Notes under the pieces: model-generated
What the model saw: only the letters and a program-made list of their open reading frames with translations
What the model was told of the DNA's origin: nothing
Databases searched by the model: none
Position numbers and translations under genes: made by a program
Part shown: piece by piece, positions 51,594 through 59,360 of the stretch
Layout: the number at the start of each line of letters is the position of its first letter
Numbering within the stretch: position 1 is the first letter of the stretch
Assembly: GCF_900101825.1 (NCBI RefSeq)
Contig: NZ_FNAG01000003.1
Location: forward strand, 124,001 to 188,000
DNA from: Aquimonas voraii
GTDB lineage: Bacteria; Pseudomonadota; Gammaproteobacteria; Xanthomonadales; Xanthomonadaceae
Length of the DNA: 64,000 nt
Reading direction: 5' to 3'

Positions 51594-52082
51594 TCAGCCC
51601 GCTTCCTGCAGCCTCTTCGCCGAAACCACGATGCCGTCCTCGTCGGCGTACAGGTAGTCGCCGGGGCGGATGTCGACGCCGCCGATGCGCACCGGCACAT
51701 CGCGCAGGCCCTGGCCGCTCTTGTCGGTCTTGCGCGGGCAGGTGCCCAGCGCCTTGATGCCGATCTCCAGCTCGGCCAGCGCGGCGGAATCACGCACGCA
51801 GCCGAAGATGACGATGCCTTCCCAGTCGTTCTTGACCGCGAGTGCGGCGAGTTCGTCGCCAAGCATGGCGCGCTTCAGCGAGCCGCCGCCGTCGACCACC
51901 AGCACGCGGCCCTGGCCCGGCTCGGACAGCGCCGCACGCACCAGACTGTTGTCTTCATAGGCGCGGATCGTATGTACAGGGCCGCCGAAGGCGATGATGC
52001 CGCCGAAGTCGGAAAGCGGCTCCTCGACCACCCGCAGGGCGTCGCCGTAGGTGTCGCAGAGGTCGGTGGTCTTGGCTTCCAT
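51594..52082 (-). CDS. rraA: RraA family protein (RNase E regulator / oxaloacetate-decarboxylase-like)
   Basis: A 162-residue protein, the length of E. coli RraA, which binds RNase E and slows mRNA decay; the family also includes 4-hydroxy-4-methyl-2-oxoglutarate aldolases. Recognisable parts are TTDLCDTYGDALRVVEEPL at the N-terminus, GGPVHTIRAYEDNSLVRAAL, GRVLVVDGGGSLKRAMLGDEL, and IVIFGCVRDSAALAELEIGI with the substrate-site Arg-Asp. It ends near ADEDGIVVSAKRL. The start at 52082 gives the exact family length. Which of the two roles applies cannot be decided from sequence. Confidence 0.93.
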   Translation of the reverse strand: MEAKTTDLCDTYGDALRVVEEPLSDFGGIIAFGGPVHTIRAYEDNSLVRAALSEPGQGRVLVVDGGGSLKRAMLGDELAALAVKNDWEGIVIFGCVRDSAALAELEIGIKALGTCPRKTDKSGQGLRDVPVRIGGVDIRPGDYLYADEDGIVVSAKRLQEAG

Positions 52083-52316
52083 GGAATTCTCCGGGGCGTG
52101 GACAGGCCGGCATTGTAGGCGCTGGGCGCTTCGCTCCGGCCAAGCGTCGGGCCGGTGCGGCCGGCGGAATGAACGCCCGCCAACGCCGCAGACCGCAATG
52201 TCGCGTGGCATCGCCGCACTGCGTACTACCCGGCACAAGGCCCGCATCCCGCGGGGCCAGCGCGAAAGGCCGGTGCTAGCATGACCGTCACCACTCCGTC
52301 GCCCCAGGAGGCGACC

Positions 52317-54422
52317 ATGAAGACCCACCTCGGCCACTACGAGATCGTCGCGGAGCTGGGCCGCGGCGGCATGGGCGTCGTCTACAAGGGCTTCGAGCCG
52401 GCGCTGAATCGTTTCGTCGCGATCAAGGAGCTTTCGCCTTCGCTGGCGCACGACCCGCAGCTGGTCGAGCGCTTCCTGCGCGAAGCGCGCTCGATGGCGG
52501 CGCTGAACGATCCGCACATCATCCAGATCTACTTCATCGGCCAGGAGAACGGCCAGCCTTTCTTCGTGATGGAGTTCGTCGAGGGCGAGTCGCTGTCAGG
52601 TCTCCTGAAGCGCGAGGGTCGCCTGCAGCCGGAGGTGGCGCTGAAGATCCTGCACCAGACCGCGCAGGGCCTCGCCACCGCGCACGACGCCGGGGTGATC
52701 CACCGTGACATCAAGCCCGGCAACCTGATGCTGTCCTCGCGCGGCCAGGTCAAGATCGCCGACTTCGGCATCGCCCTTGCTACACAGGATCTCTCCAAGA
52801 AGCTCACCAGCACCGGCGAGTTCGTCGGCACGCCGGGCTATCTCTCACCCGAGGTCTGCCTGGGCAAGCCGGTCGACCAGCGCTCCGACGTGTTCTCGCT
52901 GGGCATCGTGCTGTTCGAGATGCTGAGCGGGAAGACGCCGTTCTCCGACGAGAGCCCGCTGGGCCTGATGCTGGAGGTGGTCAAGGCCGAGATTCCGGAC
53001 GTGCGCCAGCTGAACGAGGCGGTCGATCCGCAGGCCGCGGCGATCCTCGGCAAGATGCTGGCCAAGGACCCTGCCGAGCGCTTCCAGAACTGCCACGACC
53101 TTGCCGCCGCGCTGCAGGCGCATCCGCTGGTCGCGCAGACCGGCGCGCTCAAGCTGCCGGCCGCGAAGCCGGCAGCCTCCGATGCCACCGTGGTCGGCGC
53201 GCCCACCCCGGCCTCGCAACCCAAGCGGGCGCCCACGCCGCCGCCGGTGGTGAGCGCGGCAGGCGTCGGCGTGGCCACGCCCGCGCCTGCTTCGGCGCCG
53301 CCGCCGGTGCCGGCTTCCGCACCCGCACCCGCACCCGTCACGGATGGCGCCACCCGCGCTCGCGCGCCAGCGCGGCCGTCCGTGCTGGAAGCGCAGAAGC
53401 GCGGCGGTGGCGGCAAGCTGGCCATCGGCATCGCCGCGGGTCTTGCGCTGCTGGTCGCGGGCAGCGTATTCGCCTTCCGTGCGCCGCTGCTGAACCTCGT
53501 CAGCGGCTTCTACGACGGTTTCGTCGGCAGCAGCTATTCGGATGGCGTGGCCGCTGGCCGCGCCAGCAATCCGGTCGGCAGCAGCACGGCGGCGACGCCG
53601 GCACCTGAGGCCACGACACTGACCAAGGAGACGGCCAGCGTTGATGCCGCAGCCCACAGTGCTGCGTCGCCGGACAGCAGCGCCGCTCTGATCGCCGCCG
53701 ATGCCGCCGCGCGCGGCAATACCGTGGGCAGCGCGGTGGCCGTGCAGACGCCGCCGGTCGAGGCGGCGCAGGCGAACACCCAGGCCGAGCCTTCGGCCCC
53801 CGCCAATACCCTGGAGAGCGCCGCACCGACTGCGGCCGCCAGTGCCGCGGTGGTCGGCGCCAAGCTGGCGGCTGCGGATGAGGCGACGACGGCGGCCGCG
53901 CCGAACAGCACCGAAGCGGGCGCGCCGCGCAAGGCCGCTGCCGCCCAGGTGGCCAGCGCCGAGCCGCCGCGCAGCCAGGTGCCGCCGCCGCCGCGCATCG
54001 CGGTGGTCGCGCTGGGCGATTCGGCGATCACCGGCCCGGCCCGCCAGCGCATCGAGGAGCAGCTGATCCGCCTGGGCTTCGACGTCGTCGACAGCGATCT
54101 GCTCGACGTCGACGGCAGCACGCCCTTGCCGCAGGTGTTCCGCCAGATCCGCCGCCAGGCGGCGGCCGTGGTGGTGGTCCGCGCCGAGCCGATCGGCTCG
54201 CAGGAGCTGCAGTACTACGGCCAGAGCTCGACGCTCTACTCCGTGCAGCTGGGCGTGCGCGCTTTCGTGGTCGGTGACCAGCGCCCCTTGGGCGCCGGCT
54301 GGCGCGAGCGCGTCGACTTCACCACCTTGAACGCCGAGATCAAGGCGCTGGAGTCGATCGAGCCGCGTCTGGACAGCCTGGTGGATGCGCTGTCGGACTA
54401 CCGGCCGCGGCGGCGGAGTTGA
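52317..54422 (+). CDS. Membrane Ser/Thr protein kinase with extracytoplasmic domain
   Basis: A 701-residue Hanks-type kinase. The glycine loop is GRGGMGVVY at 15-23, catalytic K37 is in VAIKEL, HRD is at 129-131 (VIHRDIKPGN) and DFG at 149-151, with GTPGYLSPE beyond. A Pro/Ala-rich linker leads to a membrane helix (LAIGIAAGLALLVAGSVFAF) near 370. A long Ala/Thr-rich periplasmic stretch follows, then a C-terminal domain starting RIAVVALGDSAITGPARQRI, FlgO/CsgG-like in flavour. The ATG at 52317 has a perfect AGGAGG five bases upstream; an ATG 12 codons earlier lacks one. Confidence 0.92.
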   Translation: MKTHLGHYEIVAELGRGGMGVVYKGFEPALNRFVAIKELSPSLAHDPQLVERFLREARSMAALNDPHIIQIYFIGQENGQPFFVMEFVEGESLSGLLKREGRLQPEVALKILHQTAQGLATAHDAGVIHRDIKPGNLMLSSRGQVKIADFGIALATQDLSKKLTSTGEFVGTPGYLSPEVCLGKPVDQRSDVFSLGIVLFEMLSGKTPFSDESPLGLMLEVVKAEIPDVRQLNEAVDPQAAAILGKMLAKDPAERFQNCHDLAAALQAHPLVAQTGALKLPAAKPAASDATVVGAPTPASQPKRAPTPPPVVSAAGVGVATPAPASAPPPVPASAPAPAPVTDGATRARAPARPSVLEAQKRGGGGKLAIGIAAGLALLVAGSVFAFRAPLLNLVSGFYDGFVGSSYSDGVAAGRASNPVGSSTAATPAPEATTLTKETASVDAAAHSAASPDSSAALIAADAAARGNTVGSAVAVQTPPVEAAQANTQAEPSAPANTLESAAPTAAASAAVVGAKLAAADEATTAAAPNSTEAGAPRKAAAAQVASAEPPRSQVPPPPRIAVVALGDSAITGPARQRIEEQLIRLGFDVVDSDLLDVDGSTPLPQVFRQIRRQAAAVVVVRAEPIGSQELQYYGQSSTLYSVQLGVRAFVVGDQRPLGAGWRERVDFTTLNAEIKALESIEPRLDSLVDALSDYRPRRRS

Positions 54423-54430
54423 TGTTGAGA

Positions 54431-54462
54431 GCCGGGATTGGGGATTCGGGATTCGGGATTCG
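54431..54462. repeat. GGGATTCG repeat tract
   Basis: Four imperfect tandem GGGATT-type units directly after the kinase stop codon, the same family as at 9118, 23057 and 56607. Confidence 0.75.
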
Positions 54463-54523
54463 TAGAGCCTGAGCCCTCATCCGCCTCGAATCCTGTCGAA
54501 GCTTCCCGGTCTTGGTCTTGAAC

Positions 54524-54548
54524 AACCCCGCGCCCGTGGCGCGGGGTT
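54524..54548 (+). terminator. Hairpin downstream of the second kinase gene
   Basis: AACCCCGCGCC (54524-54534) and GGCGCGGGGTT (54538-54548) form an 11-bp stem around CGT. It lies about 100 bases after the kinase stop and is followed by TCGGTCTT, not a clean T run. Confidence 0.6.
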
Positions 54549-54680
54549 CGGTCTTCCGGGCGGACCGGCGCGCGGCGTCTGCGAGATGACCGCAGGGGCC
54601 GCCACGCAAAATGTCGAAACCCGCCGCGCGGCAGCGACCATCCCGGCCTGCAGCCCGCAGGTCCTCCAAGGAGTGCCGAG

Positions 54681-55031
54681 ATGAACTACATCCTGCTGAT
54701 CTATGGCGACGAAGCCGACTGCGCGAACTGGACCGAGGCCGACTGGCAGGCCTGCTATGCCGCGCACGAGGCCTATGGCAAGGCGATGGAGGCCGCCGGC
54801 GTGATCCGCGGCGGCGCCGAACTGAAGCCGGTCGCGACCGCGCGCACCGTCCGCTTCGCCGGCGGCAAGGCCGGCGAACCGATTGATGGGCCCTTCGCCG
54901 AGGCCCGCGAGACCCTGGGCGGCTACTACTTGATCGAAGTCGACAGCCTCGATGAAGCGCTCGCCTGGGCGGCCAGGATGCCCTGCATGCAGGGGGGTGG
55001 GGTGGAAGTGCGCGAGCTCGGGATGAGCTGA
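54681..55031 (+). CDS. YciI-related (DGPF) protein
   Basis: A 116-residue protein of the YciI/DGPF family. It begins MNYILLIYGDEADCANWTEA, has the hallmark DGPFAEARETLGGYYLIEVD near residues 70-90 (written here as GEPIDGPF), and ends DEALAWAARMPCMQGGGVEVREL. The fold is a dimeric ferredoxin-like barrel. Members often sit beside ECF sigma factors of the SigJ-like group, but none adjoins this gene. AAGGAG precedes the ATG. Enzyme activity unknown. Confidence 0.9.
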   Translation: MNYILLIYGDEADCANWTEADWQACYAAHEAYGKAMEAAGVIRGGAELKPVATARTVRFAGGKAGEPIDGPFAEARETLGGYYLIEVDSLDEALAWAARMPCMQGGGVEVRELGMS

Positions 55032-55210
55032 CCGCTCTCGCGGAAGACCCGCACCCTCAGCCCGCGGTCGCGCCGCCCGGTCAACCGGTGGCGCTGCGCC
55101 CACGACCGGACCCGCGCGGCTCTCGCTGCCCGACCATGCGCTTTGGCAGGTCGGGCAGCCGCTCAGGCTGTGGCAGGCTTGAGGCTTTCCCTGCCTGCCG
55201 AGGTTCCCGC

Positions 55211-56602
55211 ATGTCGACCGCCCGCGCCCGTGTGACGTCCCGCCTGCTGCTGGGCACCGCGCTCTCTGCCGCACTTGCGGTCGTCAGCGGCGCCAGCGCG
55301 CGCGACGCTGAACCCGCCCAGGGCCGTGCCATCGGCGGCGCCGCCGACTACGGCGTGCTGGCGCCGCGGGCGCGGATCGAGCCCGAGAACCGGATGCTGA
55401 GCGAGCGCCTGGAGCAGCTGCTGCCGCAGCTGATGGCCGAGGCCGATCTGGACATGTGGCTGGTCATCAACCGCGAGTACGCCGAAGACCCGGTCTACTT
55501 CTCGCTGGTGCCGCAGCCGAGCTTCGCGGCCCGACGCACCACCATGCTGGTGTTCCACCGCACGCCGGACGGCAGCGTCGACAATCTCAGCGTCAACCGC
55601 TATCCGCTGGGCGCGCCGTATGAGTCCGCCTGGGCGGGTGGTGACCTCGCCGAACAGTGGAAGGCACTGGGGGCGCTGATCGCCGAGCGCGAGCCCAAGC
55701 GCATCGGCATCAACGTCTCGCGCGAGTGGCCGGTGGCGGATGGCCTGACGCAGGGCCTGCACGCGCAGCTGCTGGAGGTCTTGTCGCCGGAGCTTCGGCA
55801 GCGCCTGGTGCCGGCCGAGGGCCTGGTGATCCGCTGGCTGGAAACCCGCAGCGCGTCCGAGCTGGCGGTGTATCCGCACATCATGGGCATCGCCCGCGGG
55901 GTGATCAGCGAAGCTTTCAGCAGCCGGGTGATCACGCCCGGCGTGACCACGACCGACGACATCGCCTGGTACATCCGCGAGCGCTTCGAGTCGCTGGGCC
56001 TGCCGATCTGGTTCATGCCCTATGTCAATCTGCAGCGCCCGGGCGTGGCCTGCGAGCAGGACAACCCGTTCTGCGGCATCAGCGGAGTGGTCCAGCCGGG
56101 CGATGTGCTGCACACCGATGTCGGCATCTGCTACCTGAAGCTCTGCACCGATACGCAGGAGATGGCCTACGTCGCGCGTGCGGGTGAAGCCGAGGTGCCC
56201 GCGGGACTGCAGCAGGCCCTGCGCATCGGCAACCGCTGGCAAGACCTGCTCACCGCCGAATACCGCACGGGCCGCAGCGGCAACGAAGTGCTGGCACGCA
56301 CGCGCGCCGCGGCCGAGAAGGCGGGCATCGTCAGCAGCACCTACACCCACGCCTTGGGCATGTTCGGCCACGCGCCGGGACCGACCATCGGCATGTGGGA
56401 CAACCAGGGCGACACGCCGGTGCAGGGCGACTGGCCGCTGCATCCGTCCACCGTGTATGCCATCGAGGGCAACATCAAGGCGCCCGTGCCCGAGTGGGAG
56501 GGGCAGTGGGTGCAGATCAAGCTGGAGCAGGGCGCGCTGTTCGATGGCGAGCGGGTGATCTACCTCGCCGGTCGGCAGACCCAGTGGCATGTGGTGCGCT
56601 GA
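55211..56602 (+). CDS. Exported M24 family metallopeptidase
   Basis: A 463-residue creatinase/prolidase-fold enzyme with a signal-like N-terminus (LLLGTALSAALAVVSGASA), so probably periplasmic. The N-terminal half is the creatinase-like domain with MWLVINREYAEDPVYF. The catalytic half keeps five metal ligands: two Asp (VLHTDVGI and LCTDTQEM), His (GMFGHAPGP), Glu (VYAIEGNI) and Glu (KLEQGALF). Xaa-Pro or related dipeptide cleavage is the expected reaction. The start at 55211 is chosen for the signal peptide. A long composite repeat element follows the stop. Confidence 0.88.
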   Translation: MSTARARVTSRLLLGTALSAALAVVSGASARDAEPAQGRAIGGAADYGVLAPRARIEPENRMLSERLEQLLPQLMAEADLDMWLVINREYAEDPVYFSLVPQPSFAARRTTMLVFHRTPDGSVDNLSVNRYPLGAPYESAWAGGDLAEQWKALGALIAEREPKRIGINVSREWPVADGLTQGLHAQLLEVLSPELRQRLVPAEGLVIRWLETRSASELAVYPHIMGIARGVISEAFSSRVITPGVTTTDDIAWYIRERFESLGLPIWFMPYVNLQRPGVACEQDNPFCGISGVVQPGDVLHTDVGICYLKLCTDTQEMAYVARAGEAEVPAGLQQALRIGNRWQDLLTAEYRTGRSGNEVLARTRAAAEKAGIVSSTYTHALGMFGHAPGPTIGMWDNQGDTPVQGDWPLHPSTVYAIEGNIKAPVPEWEGQWVQIKLEQGALFDGERVIYLAGRQTQWHVVR

Positions 56603-57012
56603 GGCCGGGAATCGGGAGCGAGGGTTGAGGACCGAGGAAGCGCGCTTGCGGACCACCGGCCCGCGCGCCGAGGGGCGCCCGAGCGCTGGCTGCGAGGGCC
56701 GGGATTCGCGGGAACCTTGCGGGGCCTGGAGCCCCTCGCGATGCCCATAGGGTGGGCCCTGGCCCACCGTGAGCTCCACACGCATCTCGGTCCAAGGTTG
56801 ATCGCGGACCGCGCCGCTTGGTGCGTGCTCGAGTTCGGTTGCGCGCGTGATGGGTGGGCCCTCGGCAACCCGGGATCAACCATCGATGCACAAGGAGGCC
56901 GGCGAGTGCGGAGGCCACGGTGGGCCAGGGCCCACCCTATGCGATGGGCTTGAGGGTCGCCCGGCTTCGCGAAGCATTCCCGCACCTCGCCCCCGGAATC
57001 CCTAATCCCGCG
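56603..57012. repeat. Long composite inverted-repeat element, second copy
   Basis: This spacer has the same plan as 14744-15147. A GGGAATCGGG unit is followed by the 76-base block 56634-56709 (about 80% identical to 14764-14839), REP palindrome 56751-56768, a degenerate copy at 56853-56871, the inverted palindrome 56919-56936, and inverted GGAATCCCTAATCCC near 56994. No transposase or reading frame of quality is inside. Confidence 0.8.
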
Positions 57013-57030
57013 CAAGCTCGACTGTCCGCC

Positions 57031-57774
57031 TCAGCGTTCCCGCGCCAGCGCGTTCGCGAGGCTGTAGTGCACGCGCAGCCAGGCCTTGCGCAGCTTGGTG
57101 CCGAGGCTGCGCTCGTCGACCTTGGCGCCGATGCTGCTGTCCTGGCTGGTCTCGTCCAGCTCGATCACCGCCGGCGACACGCCGCGCATCAGCAGGCCCT
57201 GCGACTCCCACCAGTAGCGCAGGTCCACATCGACCGGGCGACCAAAGGGCTGGCGCGTCGCCAGCAGCTTCTCCGCGCCGCGTCGGCTGATCACGTAGCC
57301 GGCGGTGAGGCTGGGCACGCGCCCATAGCGCAGCAGGTTATGTCCCGCGCACAAAGGGGTCTGTGCGCGCGCCTTCTCGCGCTTGCCGATCTCGGCGCGG
57401 CCGATCAGCTTGACCATGTCCCAGGACTCGCGGCTCGCCGCCAGCGCCTCAAGGACTCGGGCGAAGGCCGGTCGCAGGCGCACATCGTCCTCCAGAACCA
57501 CGGCCGCTTGATGCGGCGAATCCAGCAGCCAGCGCCAGGCCTTCAGATGGCTGGCGTAGCAGCCCTTCTCGCCATTCACCAGCGGCTTGTGGAACCCGCG
57601 GGCGTTCAGCGCCGGGCTGTACAGGGCGTCCTGCTCGGCCTGAGGCAGCGCGGTCCACAGCACGCCGGGCAGGCGTTCGCCCTGCAGCCCGTGACGCGCG
57701 AACTCCGCCTGCATGCGCGCGCAGCGCTCGGCGTCACGGTCGAGGTTGATGAACAGGATCGGCCAGGGCGACAT
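57031..57774 (-). CDS. Glycosyltransferase family 25 protein, copy 1
   Basis: A 247-residue GT25-type (LPS beta-1,4-galactosyltransferase-like) enzyme, likely cytosolic and acting on LPS or another glycan. It starts near SPWPILFINLDRDAERCARM. The middle has VNGEKGCYASHLKAWRWLLD and the acidic motif VVLEDDVRLRP, which corresponds to the nucleotide-sugar/metal site. AGYVISRRGAEKLL and the late block PVDVDLRYWWES follow. The ATG at 57774 starts just before the conserved strand; an ATG ten codons upstream is possible. A near-identical second copy lies 1498 bases away on the same strand. Confidence 0.9.
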   Translation of the reverse strand: MSPWPILFINLDRDAERCARMQAEFARHGLQGERLPGVLWTALPQAEQDALYSPALNARGFHKPLVNGEKGCYASHLKAWRWLLDSPHQAAVVLEDDVRLRPAFARVLEALAASRESWDMVKLIGRAEIGKREKARAQTPLCAGHNLLRYGRVPSLTAGYVISRRGAEKLLATRQPFGRPVDVDLRYWWESQGLLMRGVSPAVIELDETSQDSSIGAKVDERSLGTKLRKAWLRVHYSLANALARER

Positions 57775-57902
57775 GGGCGCACGGGGGTACAACGGGGCCG
57801 GCATGTTCGCATGCGAACCCGCCGTCTGCAGAGTCTTGCGCGCCCGAGTGGCGGTGGGCGCGCCTGGCCTTGCCTGGACGGGCGCGCCGGTATGCTGTCG
57901 GC

Positions 57903-58529
57903 ATGGACACTGAGCTTGGTATCACCCGGGCGTTGGCCTGGTATGGCGACACCTTTCTGGGTAGCGCGCCCCTCCTGTTCGCGGGGTTGGGCCTGCTGCT
58001 GTGGGCGTTGGCGGGGGCGACGCTGGGCCTGCACCGGCGCATCCGCCGCACGGGCTATCGGACGGCGGCAACCGTGCTGGGCACCGTGCTCAGACCCAGG
58101 GTGACGGCGCACCTTGGCGGCGCCCCGCGAGAAGACCATGCAACCCACTTGGCGGTGGAGTATCGCGATGCACTGGGCGCGCCACAGCGTGGCCTGCTCT
58201 CGGAGTGGGAGGACGCGTATGCGAGGTTCGCGCAAGGACAGGCGCTGACCCTCTGGGTCGTACCGAGCCCGAGCTATGACGACCTGTACCTCGCCTCGGG
58301 TCGTGGAGCCCCCAAGCTGGCCTTGGGCTTCATGGTCGCAGGCAGTCTCTGCCTGTTCCGTCTGTGGCTTTCGCCCTGGGCCTGGCTGGGCGGCGTTGCT
58401 GTCGCCGTGCTCGCCTTCGTCGCCAGCGATCTCTTCCTCGGTCGCGTGCAAGCGCCAGCGAGCGTGCCGCCGAACGCGACCTTCGTGGACAGCGAGCTCC
58501 GTCCGATGGGGCGGCAGCCTCCGGGCTGA
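57903..58529 (+). CDS. DUF3592-like membrane protein
   Basis: A 208-residue protein. Its first membrane helix (APLLFAGLGLLLWALAGATLG) is followed by RTGYRTAATVLG and a small beta-domain with THLAVEYRDALGAPQRGLL and YARFAQGQALTLWVVPSPS. Two more helices follow (LALGFMVAGSLCLFRLWLS, WLGGVAVAVLAFVASDLFLG). The layout resembles DUF3592 proteins. It is sandwiched between two copies of a GT25 gene on the opposite strand, and the aberrant tail of copy 2 overlaps its 3' part. Function unknown. Confidence 0.7.
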   Translation: MDTELGITRALAWYGDTFLGSAPLLFAGLGLLLWALAGATLGLHRRIRRTGYRTAATVLGTVLRPRVTAHLGGAPREDHATHLAVEYRDALGAPQRGLLSEWEDAYARFAQGQALTLWVVPSPSYDDLYLASGRGAPKLALGFMVAGSLCLFRLWLSPWAWLGGVAVAVLAFVASDLFLGRVQAPASVPPNATFVDSELRPMGRQPPG

Positions 58530-59332
58530 GCCCGGGGGGTGTCCACAGTCCGCGCGGCGAGGCCGGGGCGATCCGCGGCGGGCCCGGCGCCGCTTGGGGC
58601 GAGGCTGCGCTCAGCGACCTTGGCGCCGATGCTGCTCGCCTGGCTGGTCTCGTCCAGCTCGATCACCGCCGGTGACACGCCGCGCATGATGAGACCCTCT
58701 GATTCCCACCAGTAGCGCAGATCGACATCGACCGGGCGGCCGAAGGGCTGGCGCGTCGCCAGCAGCTTCTCCGCGCCGCGGCGGCTGATCACGTAGCCGG
58801 CGTTGAGGCTCGGCACCCGCCGGTAGCGCAGCAGCACGTGGCCCGCGCAAAGCGGAGTCTGCGTCCGCGCCTTCTCGCGCTTGCCGATCTCGGCGCGGCC
58901 GATCAGCTTGACCATGTCCCAGGACTCGCGGCTCGCCGCCAGCGCCTCAAGGACTCGGGCGAAGGCCGGTCGCAGGCGCACATCGTCCTCCAGAACCACG
59001 GCCGCTTGATGCGGCGAATCCAGCAGCCAGCGCCAGGCCTTCAGATGGCTGGCGTAGCAGCCCTTCTCGCCATTCACCAGCGGCTTGTGGAAGCCGCGGG
59101 CGTTCAGCGCCGGGCTGTACAGGGCGTCCTGCTCGGCCTGAGGCAGCGCGGTCCACAGCACGCCGGGCAGGCGTTCGCCCTGCAGCCCGTGACGTGCGAA
59201 CTCCGCATGCAGGCGCGCGCACCGTTCGGCATCGCGGTCGAGGCTGATGAACAGGATCGGCGAGGGCGAAATGGTGAGGGCAGGCTGGTCCAAACCCTTA
59301 GATTCATGACAGCTCTCCCCGCAACAGGGCAC
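58274..59332 (-). CDS. Glycosyltransferase family 25 protein, copy 2 with aberrant C-terminus
   Basis: The second GT25 copy matches copy 1 from SPILFISLDRDAERCARL to SSIGAKVAERSL with few changes, keeping VVLEDDVRLRP and PVDVDLRYWWES. At about 58598 the similarity ends: the last 20 or so residues of copy 1 are missing, and the frame runs on for about 105 residues antisense to the DUF3592 gene to a stop at 58274. The 5' end is also unclear; only a GTG at 59332 or a TTG near 59293 is available. The catalytic core looks intact, but the gene may be a decaying duplicate. Confidence 0.6.
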   Translation of the reverse strand: MPCCGESCHESKGLDQPALTISPSPILFISLDRDAERCARLHAEFARHGLQGERLPGVLWTALPQAEQDALYSPALNARGFHKPLVNGEKGCYASHLKAWRWLLDSPHQAAVVLEDDVRLRPAFARVLEALAASRESWDMVKLIGRAEIGKREKARTQTPLCAGHVLLRYRRVPSLNAGYVISRRGAEKLLATRQPFGRPVDVDLRYWWESEGLIMRGVSPAVIELDETSQASSIGAKVAERSLAPSGAGPAADRPGLAARTVDTPRAQPGGCRPIGRSSLSTKVAFGGTLAGACTRPRKRSLATKASTATATPPSQAQGESHRRNRQRLPATMKPKASLGAPRPEARYRSS

Positions 59333-59360
59333 GCCAGCCCAGCCCGGATCGCAGCACCCT

